Shown here in pieces: positions 42,027 through 50,169 of a stretch of 64,000 nt of DNA. Each line of letters starts with the position of its first letter. Within the stretch, counting starts at the first letter, position 1. This stretch comes from Gilichinskyi gelida (GTDB lineage Bacteria; Acidobacteriota; Thermoanaerobaculia; Gp7-AA8): contig JBBPII010000003.1 of NCBI GenBank assembly GCA_038040385.1, positions 1-64,000 of the forward strand. Direction: 5' to 3'. The notes beneath the pieces were generated by a model that saw nothing but the letters and a program-made list of their open reading frames with translations, did no database searches and was not told the DNA's origin. The position numbers and the translations under genes are program-made.

Positions 42027-42908
42027 CTTCTTCGCCGTCAACTCCTTGTACAGCCCTTCCTCGTAAATCTCCAGCGTGACGAACTCGCTCGCCAGGTGCT
42101 CCCACGCCACGAGGGTCCGCTCCTTCTTGACCTCCTCAAGCGTTTTGCCGTTTTTGATGGCCTCGTTCATGATGGCCACCGTCCCCTTGAGCGCGTCGCG
42201 GAAGCCGTCCAACACCGCCTTGTTGCCGAGCGGTCCATGTCCGGGGATGACGAAGGCGTTGTTGTCCATCTTCGCCAGCACGGCGTCGAGATTAGCGATC
42301 AGCCCCTTGATGCTGCCGCCGTTCTCGCGGTCGACGAAGGGGAACGTCCCGTTGAAAAAGTCGTCGCCCATGTGCACCACGTTCGACTTGGTGAACTCCA
42401 CCATGGCGTCGCCGTCGGTGTGGCCGTGTGGTAGGTGGATGAGGCGGACGTCTTCACCGTTGACGTGGATGGTGGCGCGGTCGTTGAAGGTGATCACCGG
42501 CAGCGCCCCCTTGGGAGCCGGCGGTTTCTTGGACCCCAGCACCGTGGTGCCGCTCTCCAGGCGCTTGCGGACGTTCTCGTGGGCCACGATCGTTCCCTCA
42601 CGGCCGAAGATCTCGTTCCCGCCGGTGTGGTCGCCGTGGTAATGCGTGTTGATGACGTACTTCACCGGCTTGTCGGTGATGGCTTTGAGCGCCTCCTTGA
42701 TTTTCGGGGCCAGCGGGGCAAACTGGTCGTCGACGATGACGATGCCGTCGTCGCCGACCGAGACGCCGATGTTGCCGCCGGCGCCCTGCAGCATGTAGAC
42801 GTTGCCGGCGACTCGGATCACCCTCATCTGCACTTTGCTGAAGTCCTGTTGTTGGGCGAATGCGGAGACGGCGACGAAGACTGAGAGAATCACGAGAACC
42901 TTGCGCAT
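42024..42908 (-). CDS. Secreted MBL-fold metallo-hydrolase
   Basis: 294 aa, signal peptide MRKVLVILSVFVAVSAFA. The zinc site is intact: YVINTHYHGDHTGGNEIFG (HxHxDH), LIHLPHGHTDGDAMVEF (His), NVVHMGDDFFNG (bridging Asp) and FVIPGHGPLGN (final His). It is a quinoprotein-relay/beta-lactamase-type periplasmic MBL protein; the substrate is unknown. Its start codon shares bases with the opposite-strand gene's start (CATG). Confidence 0.9.
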   Translation of the reverse strand: MRKVLVILSVFVAVSAFAQQQDFSKVQMRVIRVAGNVYMLQGAGGNIGVSVGDDGIVIVDDQFAPLAPKIKEALKAITDKPVKYVINTHYHGDHTGGNEIFGREGTIVAHENVRKRLESGTTVLGSKKPPAPKGALPVITFNDRATIHVNGEDVRLIHLPHGHTDGDAMVEFTKSNVVHMGDDFFNGTFPFVDRENGGSIKGLIANLDAVLAKMDNNAFVIPGHGPLGNKAVLDGFRDALKGTVAIMNEAIKNGKTLEEVKKERTLVAWEHLASEFVTLEIYEEGLYKELTAKK

Positions 42909-43242
42909 GGTGGAGATTGTAAAGCAGCGGGCAAGGGCGATCGTGCGCGTCGGGTTTCCCTGGTGGATGCGCCCCTTCCTCCTCCGCGACGTCATCGCCC
43001 TGACCATCGGCCGCCGCATCTGGATCTCGCCGCGCGTGCGGAACGTCGAGCCGCTGATCCGCCACGAGCTGGCGCACGTGCGCCAGATGGCCCAGCTCGG
43101 GGTTCTGCCGTTTCTATGGAAGTACCTTCGCGAGTACCTGCGAAACCGCCGGCGCGGCATGAGCCATCATCAGGCGTACCTGGCAATCTCCTTTGAAATC
43201 GAGGCAGTTGCCGCGGAGCGCGAGAACGGGGTTGCGGGGTAG
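42907..43242 (+). CDS. Small metallopeptidase-like protein (HELAH motif)
   Basis: 111 aa from ATG 42907; GTG 42910 is equally possible. DVIALTIGRRIWISPRVRNV is followed by EPLIRHELAHVRQMAQLGVL with HExxH, then FLWKYLREYLRNRRRGMSHH and a final helix with FEIEAVAAERE that could give the third zinc ligand. This arrangement is common in small actinobacterial and acidobacterial proteins annotated as DUF4157-like or membrane peptidase-like. The stop is read just before an octamer array. Confidence 0.65.
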   Translation: MVEIVKQRARAIVRVGFPWWMRPFLLRDVIALTIGRRIWISPRVRNVEPLIRHELAHVRQMAQLGVLPFLWKYLREYLRNRRRGMSHHQAYLAISFEIEAVAAERENGVAG

Positions 43243-43346
43243 CGGGGTCGCGAGGTCTCGCGGTGAGGAAACGCGGAGCGCAGCGCTGCGCAACCTCGCA
43301 ACTCCGCAACCCCGAGACCGCGAGACCCCGAGCCCCCGTAACCCCA
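43229..43346. repeat. Octamer array 5 (GGTTGCGG/GGTCTCGC units)
   Basis: Left: GGTTGCGG, GGTAGCGG, GGTCGCGA, GGTCTCGC. Right: GCGCAACC, TCGCAACT, CCGCAACC, CCGAGACC, GCGAGACC, CCGAGCCC, CCGTAACC in strict 8-bp register. This is the longest array; TATAAT for the next gene follows at once (43347). Confidence 0.9.
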
Positions 43347-43370
43347 TATAATCGCCTCTCCGGTACCAGC

Positions 43371-44504
43371 ATGCAGTTTCATTCACTCGAAGCGCCTCAA
43401 TTGGAACGATTCCTGGAGCGCCAGAAATCGGGGCTATCGCTGCGCAGCGACATCGACCTCGATCTCGTCCTCCGCCAGATCCTCCAGAAAGCGAACGAGT
43501 TCGTTCCCTCGGAGTCGGGATCGATCCTCCTCGACGATCCCTTTCGCAAAGTCGCCGCGCGCGGCGAGAACGAATTGGTATTCATCGCCTCGTTCGGCGA
43601 CCTCAGCCGCAATCTGATCGGACAGCGGCTTTCCGCCAAGTACGGCATCGTCGGGCAGGTCTACCAAACCGGCGCGCCGTATCTCTCCACCGACGTCACC
43701 AAGGACATGTTCTTCTATCCCGACATCGACGAGCGGCTCGGCCACACCACCCACTCGGTGGTCTGCGTCCCGATCTACATCGGCAAGCACGTCTGCGGCG
43801 TCCTCGAGCTGATCAACCGCCTGGAAGGGAAGACGTTCACCGAGCGGGAGAAAGTGCTGCTGGAGATCTTCGCCGGCTACACATCGTTCACCCTGCAGAA
43901 CGCGCTCGACGCCAAGCGCGCGCACGAGCTGGCGAAGAAGGACGACCTGACGGGGCTGTACAACGACCGCTGGTTCCACGTCCGCCTCGGCGAGGCGCTG
44001 GCCGACGCGCGTCTGCACGGCAAGGAAGCGGTGCTGATGTTCATGGACCTCGACCGCTTCAAGGTCGTCAACGACTGCCACGGCCATCTGGCCGGAAGCC
44101 AGGTGCTGCGCGAGGTGGGATTCCTGCTCAAGCGCATCGTGCCCGACCACGAGGCGACGGTGGCGCGCTACGGCGGCGACGAATTCGTGATCATCCTTCC
44201 CGATGCCCGGCTCGAACACGCCGCGGCCATCTCCGAGGAAATCCGACGGACCATTGCGGAGAACGTCTTCCTCGAGCGGGAGTGGGGCTTCAGCATGCCG
44301 CCGGCCAAGCTCAGCGGCATTCTCGGCGTCTCCATCGGCATGGCGCAGTACGTCCCCGACGCCACCGCGCAGCGCTCTCTCGATCAGGACAAGAACGAGA
44401 TTCTCCGCCGCGCCGACGCCGCGATGTACCGCGCGAAGTCGCTGGGCGGGAACCGCGTCGTGGTCAGCGGCGCGAATGAGCTCGCGCCTGCTTCCGAGCG
44501 TTGA
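43371..44504 (+). CDS. GAF-GGDEF diguanylate cyclase
   Basis: 377 aa. A GAF domain (about 30-185: SGSILLDDPFRKVAARGENE, SAKYGIVGQVYQTGAPYLST, SVVCVPIYIGKHVCGVLELI) precedes a GGDEF domain with DDLTGLYNDRWFHVRLGEAL, LMFMDLDRFKVVNDCHGHLA and VARYGGDEFVIILPDA. The GGDEF active site is intact, so it should make cyclic di-GMP in response to a ligand in the GAF pocket. TATAAT at 43347 lies 18 bp before the ATG. Confidence 0.95.
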   Translation: MQFHSLEAPQLERFLERQKSGLSLRSDIDLDLVLRQILQKANEFVPSESGSILLDDPFRKVAARGENELVFIASFGDLSRNLIGQRLSAKYGIVGQVYQTGAPYLSTDVTKDMFFYPDIDERLGHTTHSVVCVPIYIGKHVCGVLELINRLEGKTFTEREKVLLEIFAGYTSFTLQNALDAKRAHELAKKDDLTGLYNDRWFHVRLGEALADARLHGKEAVLMFMDLDRFKVVNDCHGHLAGSQVLREVGFLLKRIVPDHEATVARYGGDEFVIILPDARLEHAAAISEEIRRTIAENVFLEREWGFSMPPAKLSGILGVSIGMAQYVPDATAQRSLDQDKNEILRRADAAMYRAKSLGGNRVVVSGANELAPASER

Positions 44505-44559
44505 GTGCGCTGGATCTTCTGCTATCTTTCCGCATCCCGAATTCGAGGAGGATTCATCC

Positions 44560-45567
44560 TTGTCAAAAATCACCGCGGAGTACATCTGGATCGACGGGCA
44601 GAAGCCGACGGCGAAGCTTCGTTCGAAGACGAAAATCATCGACCCCGTGAAGTCGCTGGGCGACATCCCCGACTGGGGCTACGACGGATCGAGCACCCAA
44701 CAGGCCACCGGCCATTTCAGCGACCTGCAGCTCCGCCCCGTCAAGCACTTCCCCGATCCTTTGCATCGCGAAGGCGACATCCTCGTCCTCTGCGAAGTCC
44801 TCAATCCGGACGGCAGCGTCCATCCCAGCAACACCCGCGCGCATCTGCGCCAGGTGGCTGAAAAATACAAATCGCACGAGCCGTGGTTCGGCATCGAACA
44901 GGAGTACACCTTCTTCCAGGGCGCGCGCCCGCTGGGGTGGCCCGACAGCGGCTTCCCCGCGCCGCAGGGCGGCTACTACTGCGGCGTCGGCGCCGACGAA
45001 GTGTTCGGACGCGACCTGGTGGAAGCGCACACCGAGGCCTGCATGCGCGCCGGCATCCACATCGTGGGAACCAATGCCGAGGTGATGCCGGGGCAGTGGG
45101 AGTTCCAGGTGGGCGCCATCGGCGCGCCCGACATCGCCGACGAGCTGTGGGTCGCGCGCTGGCTGCTCTACCGCATCGGCGAAGACTTCGGCATCAGCGC
45201 CACGCTCTATCCGAAGCCGGTGCGCGGCGACTGGAACGGCGCCGGCGCGCACACCAACTTCTCCACCAAGGCCATGCGCGAGGACGGCGGCCTCCAAGTG
45301 ATCGAAGAGGCCATGAAGAAGCTCGAGAAGCGCCACGAAGAGCACATCGCCGTGTACGGCGCGCACAACGAGGAGCGCCTCACCGGCCTCCACGAGACCG
45401 CTCCGATCCACGCCTTCCGCCACGGGCAGTTCGACCGCGGCGCCTCGGTGCGCATCCCGATGGCCACGGTCAACGCCGGGAAGGGTTACTTCGAAGACCG
45501 GCGGCCGGCGGCGAACATGGATCCCTATCAGGTCTGCGCCGCGATCATCGAGACGGTTTGCGGTTAG
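44560..45567 (+). CDS. glnII: Glutamine synthetase, type II (eukaryotic-type)
   Basis: 335 aa, the size of GSII rather than the 470 residues of bacterial GSI. The start is TTG behind a strong GAGGAGGA. PDWGYDGSSTQQATGHFSDL is the GSII latch sequence, EPWFGIEQEYTFFQG the ATP/metal Glu motif, GADEVFGRDLVEAHTEACMR, VGTNAEVMPGQWEFQVG and NGAGAHTNFSTKAMREDGG the glutamate site, and RGASVRIPMATVNAGKGYFE the end. It makes glutamine from glutamate and ammonia. Confidence 0.95.
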   Translation: MSKITAEYIWIDGQKPTAKLRSKTKIIDPVKSLGDIPDWGYDGSSTQQATGHFSDLQLRPVKHFPDPLHREGDILVLCEVLNPDGSVHPSNTRAHLRQVAEKYKSHEPWFGIEQEYTFFQGARPLGWPDSGFPAPQGGYYCGVGADEVFGRDLVEAHTEACMRAGIHIVGTNAEVMPGQWEFQVGAIGAPDIADELWVARWLLYRIGEDFGISATLYPKPVRGDWNGAGAHTNFSTKAMREDGGLQVIEEAMKKLEKRHEEHIAVYGAHNEERLTGLHETAPIHAFRHGQFDRGASVRIPMATVNAGKGYFEDRRPAANMDPYQVCAAIIETVCG

Positions 45568-45582
45568 CGTAGAATCACGGAA

Positions 45583-45831
45583 ATGCAGCAGCGCAGCGTT
45601 CGCATCCTTTTCGCCATCGGCTGTGCCGTGGCGCTGCTGCTTCCCGTTCTCTCCATCTTCGACGACGACGCGGCCGACCGCGACGCCTTCGACCACCTCG
45701 TCGTTCCCTTAGCCGCCTTCATCGCCGCGGCGGCGATGATCGCTCTCGCCGTCGTCGAGCCGCAGCGGCATTCGCTGGCCCGCTATCCGCTGGCCGCCCT
45801 CGCGGATCCGCGCTCTCCCCCGCGCGCGTAG
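45583..45831 (+). CDS. Small membrane protein, hypothetical
   Basis: 82 aa with two predicted helices, ILFAIGCAVALLLPVLSIF and PLAAFIAAAAMIALAVV, joined by an acidic loop (DDDAADRDAFDH). The ATG lies 7 bp after TAGAAT, a possible -10, with no Shine-Dalgarno. I do not recognise it. Confidence 0.5.
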   Translation: MQQRSVRILFAIGCAVALLLPVLSIFDDDAADRDAFDHLVVPLAAFIAAAAMIALAVVEPQRHSLARYPLAALADPRSPPRA

Positions 45832-45945
45832 ACATCCACGTTCGCGACCGCAGTTCCAGCCGCGACGTGGCGGCATCCTCGCGCGTCGGCAACCCCTGGC
45901 CGACGTCCGGGCTGCGGGGGTGTCGCCGCTTGACGGCTGGAGAAG

Positions 45946-46001
45946 GGTTATCGGTTGTCAGTGATCGGTTGTCGACAACTGATAACCGACAACCGACAAC
46001 G
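45946..46001. repeat. Heptamer array 6 (GGTTGTC units)
   Basis: Perfect 7-bp register on both sides: GGTTATC, GGTTGTC, AGTGATC, GGTTGTC, then inverted GACAACT, GATAACC, GACAACC, GACAACG with no spacer. It resembles array 1 and lies after the stop end of a minus-strand gene. Confidence 0.9.
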
Positions 46002-46007
46002 ATTCAC

Positions 46008-47519
46008 CTACTTGATACTCATCTGCGGCACCGACAGATAGAACCCCGCCGGGTACTGCACATAGCCGTCGATGTTGCTGCGCATGATGGCCACGCTGTC
46101 CTGCATGTAGAGCGAGATGTACGGCAGCTCTGTGGCCACGATCTTCTGGATCTCCTCGTACTTCGGCTTGCGCTGGGCGCGGTCGAAGGTCGAGCGCCCC
46201 TCGAGCAGCAACTGGTCGATGCGCGGGTTCGAGTAGTAGCCGCGGTTCTGCCCCTCGGGCGGGATGTTCTTCGAGTAGAAGAGCACGTAGAAGAAGTCGG
46301 GGTCGGAGATCCCGTTGCGCGACAGCGAGTACATCTGGAAGGCGCCCTTCCCGATGTCGGCGAAGAAGGTCGACATCTCGTTCGACTGGATGGTCATGGT
46401 GATGCCGACCTGCTTGAGCATCTGCTGGATGGCTTGGGCGCGGAGATTGGCCTCCGCATCGGTCGAGGTCTTGAACGTGAAGCTGAATCCGTTCGGGTAT
46501 CCCGCCTCGGCCAGCAGCTTCTTCGCCTTCGCCGGGTCGTACGGATACGCCGGCAGGTTCTCCGCCCGCGCCCAATGCCCCTCGGCCAGCATGGTCTCGG
46601 TCGGCCTGGCGTAGCCGCGCTGGATGTCGCGGATGATCTTGTCGCGGTCGATGGCGTGCGCGATCGCCTGGCGCACCTTCAGTTTCGAGAGGATCGGATC
46701 GCGCATGTTGATGGCGATGTACTGGTAGACCGACCCCGGCGTCCTGACCACCTTGAAGTCGGGGTTCTTGTCGAACTCCGCGACGTTCTCGAACGGGATG
46801 GCGTTGACCTCGAAGTTGACCGAGCCGCGCCGCATCTCGAGCACGCGGGTGGTGGAGTCGGGGATGATGCGGGCGGTGATGCGCTTGATCTGCGGCGTCC
46901 CGCCGTGCCATTGATCGAAGGCCTCCAGCTCCACGCGGTCGTCCGCGGCGTACTCCAGCACTCTGTACGGTCCGGCGCCGATCGGCTTGGTTCGGTACGT
47001 GTTGGTGTCGGCGCCGGTGGGGACGATGACGTACGTCAGGTTGTCGAAGATGCCCGCGTTCGGCTCTTTCAGCTTGAGGATGACCGTCCGCTCGTCGGGC
47101 GTCTCGATGTGATCGAGCGCCGCGTAGCCCGACCTCTTCGAGGTGGTGAAGTTCTCGTCGAGCATCGACTCGATGGTCCACTTCACGTCCGCCGCCTTGA
47201 CCGGCTGCCCGTTCTGAAATTTCGCGTTGGGATTGAGGTGGAAGACGATCGTTTTGTCGTCCGGCGTCTCCCACTTTTCGGCGACATCGGGGGCGTAGTC
47301 GAAATTCGGGGTGACCTTCACCAGCCCGCCGTAGACCAGGTCGAACATGCGGCCGGAGACGTTGTCGTTGCCGACCCGGACGTCGAGGTTCGTCGGTGAC
47401 GACATCAGGGCGATGACGAGCTTCTTCTCACCCGCCGCGCCGCCGGCCTTTTCTTTCCCGCCGCCGCATGACGCCATCACTGCAACTGCAAAGATCACAA
47501 AGAGTTGTCGCAATTTCAT
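46008..47519 (-). CDS. ABC transporter peptide-binding lipoprotein
   Basis: 503 aa, family SBP_bac_5. The signal ends in AVAVMASCGG, a lipobox. PTNLDVRVGNDNVSGRMFDL, KWTIESMLDENFTTSKRSGY, IGAGPYRVLEYAADDRVELE and LVQAI-like KLKVRQAIAHAIDRDKIIRD are the DppA/OppA-type landmarks. It would deliver peptides or nickel-like ligands to a permease not present here. It is complete and of usual length. Downstream, toward 46008, lies array 6. Confidence 0.9.
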   Translation of the reverse strand: MKLRQLFVIFAVAVMASCGGGKEKAGGAAGEKKLVIALMSSPTNLDVRVGNDNVSGRMFDLVYGGLVKVTPNFDYAPDVAEKWETPDDKTIVFHLNPNAKFQNGQPVKAADVKWTIESMLDENFTTSKRSGYAALDHIETPDERTVILKLKEPNAGIFDNLTYVIVPTGADTNTYRTKPIGAGPYRVLEYAADDRVELEAFDQWHGGTPQIKRITARIIPDSTTRVLEMRRGSVNFEVNAIPFENVAEFDKNPDFKVVRTPGSVYQYIAINMRDPILSKLKVRQAIAHAIDRDKIIRDIQRGYARPTETMLAEGHWARAENLPAYPYDPAKAKKLLAEAGYPNGFSFTFKTSTDAEANLRAQAIQQMLKQVGITMTIQSNEMSTFFADIGKGAFQMYSLSRNGISDPDFFYVLFYSKNIPPEGQNRGYYSNPRIDQLLLEGRSTFDRAQRKPKYEEIQKIVATELPYISLYMQDSVAIMRSNIDGYVQYPAGFYLSVPQMSIK

Positions 47520-47538
47520 ACTGCTCCCGCGCGGGCAA

Positions 47539-47596
47539 TGTAGGACGGGCTTCAGCCCGTCCACCCGCCGCCCGACGGGCTGAAGCCCGTCCTACA
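47539..47596. repeat. Perfect 23-bp inverted repeat (TGTAGGACGGGC family)
   Basis: TGTAGGACGGGCTTCAGCCC GTC, a 12-bp loop, then its exact complement. It lies between divergent starts of the peptide-binding lipoprotein and a phosphodiesterase-like gene. Each arm is itself partly palindromic (GGGCTTCAGCCC). Confidence 0.95.
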
Positions 47597-47612
47597 TTCG
47601 TTCGGTACAAGT

Positions 47613-49739
47613 ATGATGCCGCCCATGCGTTCGGCGCGATTTCTTGTGCTCTTTGCGCTCCTTTTTTCGCCCGCCATGCTCGCGAAACAGCGGGTCATCG
47701 TCGTCGGATTCGACGGCGTCGACGCCCGCTACACCGAGCAGTGGATGAACGAGGGGAAGCTGCCGAACCTGGCGCGCCTGCGCGCCTCGGGGACGTTCCG
47801 GCCGCTCCGTCCGACCGTCCCGGCGCAGACGCCGGTGTCGTGGTCGACCTTCTCCACCGGTATCGATCCGGGGCGTACCGGCATCTTCGATTTCCTGCGC
47901 CGTGATCCGAAGACGTACCTCCCGTTCTTTGCCGCGTTCGACGAGACGAAGGAGCCGTTCCTCCTCGGCGAGAAGAACCCGTACGCCGCCGGCGCCGCGC
48001 CGCTGCTGGTCGTCGCGCTCATCGCCCTGTTCTTCCGCCGCGTTGCGCGCTACGTCATCCTCGCGCTGGCGGTGATTCTCGGCGCCGGCGCGTTCATCGC
48101 GGCGAAGACGTACCTTCCCGTGACCCGCCCCGGCGTCATCAACCGCAGGCAGGGCATCCCGTTCTGGGAGGCGGCGGCGAAGCAGGGGCGCAAGTCGCTC
48201 GTCGTCCACGTCCCGGTGACCTTCCCCGCGCACGAGTTCGGCGACGGCGACCGCCTCCTCTCCGGCCTCGGTGTCCCCGACGTCTCGGGCCGCGTCGGCA
48301 AACCGTTCTTCTTCACCTCGGAGCTCGACTTTCATCGCGGCGGAGCGTCGAACGAGTTCTCCATCGAGGTCGTACAGCTCGAGGACAACAAGGGCGTCAT
48401 CAACGCGAAGATCCAGGGCCCGCCGAACAAGTTGTTCGCCACGCCGCCGTACATCTCCATCCCCATGACCATCACCGTGGCCGGCGATCGAAACTCGATC
48501 ACCATCGAGCAGAGCGGACAGAAGACGACGCTGCGGGCGGGGGAGTGGAGCGGGTGGGTGGACTTCGTCTTTCCGTTCAATCCGCTCATCAAGCTGCGCG
48601 GCGTCAGCCGCTTTCATCTGGTCTCGTCGCAGCCGGAGGTGAAGCTCTACCTCTCGCCGATCAACTTCGATCCGCGGCATCTGCCGCCGGGGTTCACGAT
48701 CTCCGCGCCGGCGAAGTGGGCGCCGCAACTGGCGAAGGACTTCGGTCTCTACAAGACGCTCGGCTGGCAGATCGACACCTGGGCGATCTCCGAAGGGTTC
48801 GCCGACGAGCAGATGTTCCTCGACGACATGAACTGGACGGTGACGCAGGACCGGAAGATGTTCAACTCGTTCCTCGAGAGCGACTACGACCTGATCGTCC
48901 AGCAGTTCGAGTTCCCCGATCGAGTAGGTCACGTGTTCTGGCGGTTCATGGACCAGAAACATCCCGCCTACGACGCCGCGCTCGCCGCGAAGTGGGGCGG
49001 CACGCTCCTCGGCGCGTACCAGCTCATGGACGCCATCGTCGGCGACGCCATGCGCGCCGCCGAAAAAGATCACGCCGCGCTGATCGTGCTCTCCGACCAC
49101 GGCTTCGCCTCGTTCCGCAAGTCGGTCAACTACAACACCTGGCTGGTCATCAACGGCTACATGACCCTCAAGACCGGCGTGCAGGTGAAAGAGCGCAACG
49201 TGGAGATGCTCTTCGACCAGGGGCAGTTCTGGGAGAACGTCGACTGGTCGCGCACCCGCGCGTACGCCATGGGCCTCGGCGAGGTGTACGTCAATTTGAA
49301 GGGGCGCGAGGCGCAGGGCATCGTCAATCCCGGCGCCGAATATGACGCACTCAAGGCGGAGCTGAAACAGAGGCTCGTCACCATGCAGGACCCCGAGGAC
49401 GGCCAGTATCCCGTCCGCCGCGTCCTGGCCCGCGAGGAGGTCTACCGCCAATTCGACCCGAACATGATCCCCGACCTCTTCGTCACCAACAACGACGGCT
49501 ACCGCGTCTCCTGGCAAACTTCCCTCGGCGGTATCCCCAAAGCGCTCATCGAGCCGAACAAACAAGTTTGGAGTGGCGACCACTGCTCGGTCGACCCGGA
49601 GATCGTGAAGGGGATCTTCTTCTACAACCGTCGCCTCACCACCGAGCGCGCGCCGTACATTGGTGATGTTTACCCGACGGTGTTGGGACTCCTGGGCGTT
49701 TCGCCGCCGTATGCTCTTGATGGCGTGGAGCTTCGGTGA
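47613..49739 (+). CDS. Membrane-anchored alkaline-phosphatase-superfamily phosphodiesterase
   Basis: 708 aa (ATG 47625 would remove four residues). Signal MRSARFLVLFALLFSPAMLA, then KQRVIVVGFDGVDARYTEQW (metal Asp), TVPAQTPVSWSTFSTGIDPG with the nucleophile Thr/Ser of type I phosphodiesterases (PVSWSTFSTG), a one- or two-helix insertion (AAPLLVVALIALFF) and EFPDRVGHVFWRF and IVLSDHGFASFRKSV with SDHG metal ligands. It belongs to the nucleotide-pyrophosphatase-like group. The substrate is not evident. Confidence 0.85.
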   Translation: MMPPMRSARFLVLFALLFSPAMLAKQRVIVVGFDGVDARYTEQWMNEGKLPNLARLRASGTFRPLRPTVPAQTPVSWSTFSTGIDPGRTGIFDFLRRDPKTYLPFFAAFDETKEPFLLGEKNPYAAGAAPLLVVALIALFFRRVARYVILALAVILGAGAFIAAKTYLPVTRPGVINRRQGIPFWEAAAKQGRKSLVVHVPVTFPAHEFGDGDRLLSGLGVPDVSGRVGKPFFFTSELDFHRGGASNEFSIEVVQLEDNKGVINAKIQGPPNKLFATPPYISIPMTITVAGDRNSITIEQSGQKTTLRAGEWSGWVDFVFPFNPLIKLRGVSRFHLVSSQPEVKLYLSPINFDPRHLPPGFTISAPAKWAPQLAKDFGLYKTLGWQIDTWAISEGFADEQMFLDDMNWTVTQDRKMFNSFLESDYDLIVQQFEFPDRVGHVFWRFMDQKHPAYDAALAAKWGGTLLGAYQLMDAIVGDAMRAAEKDHAALIVLSDHGFASFRKSVNYNTWLVINGYMTLKTGVQVKERNVEMLFDQGQFWENVDWSRTRAYAMGLGEVYVNLKGREAQGIVNPGAEYDALKAELKQRLVTMQDPEDGQYPVRRVLAREEVYRQFDPNMIPDLFVTNNDGYRVSWQTSLGGIPKALIEPNKQVWSGDHCSVDPEIVKGIFFYNRRLTTERAPYIGDVYPTVLGLLGVSPPYALDGVELR

Positions 49740-49749
49740 AGCTCGCCCG

Positions 49750-49780
49750 AAGCTCTTAGCTTTTAGCTGTTAGCTCTTAG
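49750..49780. repeat. Heptamer array 7, left terminal repeat
   Basis: AGCTCTT, AGCTTTT, AGCTGTT, AGCTCTT, AG in 7-bp register (from 49751). It ends 2 bp before the ATG of the four-helix gene. Confidence 0.9.
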
Positions 49781-49782
49781 GG

Positions 49783-50139
49783 ATGAACGACTCATATCGA
49801 GATCTCGTTGCTTGGCAGAAAGCGATGGCACTCGTGACGGAGGTCTATCGAGTCACGGAATGCTTTCCTTCGCGAGAAATCTATGGATTGACCCAACAGC
49901 TTCGGCGCGCGGCGGTGTCGATCGCGAGCAACATCGCGGAGGGAAAAGGGCGAGACACCACGCGTGATTACGTGCAGTTCCTCTACCGTGCGCGTGGATC
50001 GCTCCTCGAGGTAGAAACGCAGCTCGAAATCGCGCGCAATCTCGGATTCCTTCCCGAGGAACTATTTGCGGCGATCTATGATCAAGCCGCCGAGGCAGGC
50101 CGAGTGCTGAACGGCCTGATCGCGAAAACGCCGCCCTAA
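49783..50139 (+). CDS. Four-helix-bundle protein (S23/IVP family)
   Basis: 118 aa. SYRDLVAWQKAMALVTEVYR, REIYGLTQQLRRAAVSIASN IAEG, TTRDYVQFLYRARGSLLEVE and LPEELFAAIYDQAAEAGRVL are the conserved helices. The family covers proteins in 23S-rRNA intervening sequences and is related to the Avd accessory protein of diversity-generating retroelements. It is all helix and binds nucleic acid through its charged surface. Here it is the only gene of a unit bounded by inverted heptamer arrays. There is no 23S rRNA or reverse transcriptase nearby. Confidence 0.95.
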   Translation: MNDSYRDLVAWQKAMALVTEVYRVTECFPSREIYGLTQQLRRAAVSIASNIAEGKGRDTTRDYVQFLYRARGSLLEVETQLEIARNLGFLPEELFAAIYDQAAEAGRVLNGLIAKTPP

Positions 50140-50166
50140 CAGCTAACAGCTAAGAGCTAAGAGCTT
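50136..50166. repeat. Heptamer array 8, right terminal repeat
   Basis: Units TAACAGC, TAACAGC, TAAGAGC, TAAGAGC, TT in 7-bp register. The first TAA is the stop codon of the four-helix gene. The array ends 3 bp before the TTG start of the next gene, so it has taken the place of that gene's leader. Confidence 0.9.
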
Positions 50167-50169
50167 CAA

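Larger units (their letters stand above)
49750..50166 (+). mobile_element. 417-bp element: inverted heptamer arrays around a four-helix-bundle gene
   Basis: The outer 31 bp on each side are inverted copies with only two mismatches (AAGCTCTTAGCT...GTTAG against its complement). The only gene inside starts 3 bp after the left array, and its stop codon lies in the right array. The whole segment thus behaves as a single unit with terminal inverted repeats. No transposase and no clear target duplication are seen. Confidence 0.65.

Noticed and set aside
49783..50139. Diversity-generating retroelement around the Avd-like four-helix protein
   Set aside because: No reverse transcriptase, template repeat or adenine-biased variable repeat is present in the window.
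49783..50139. 23S rRNA intervening sequence
   Set aside because: No rRNA sequence flanks the gene; neighbours are a phosphodiesterase and a phosphatase gene.
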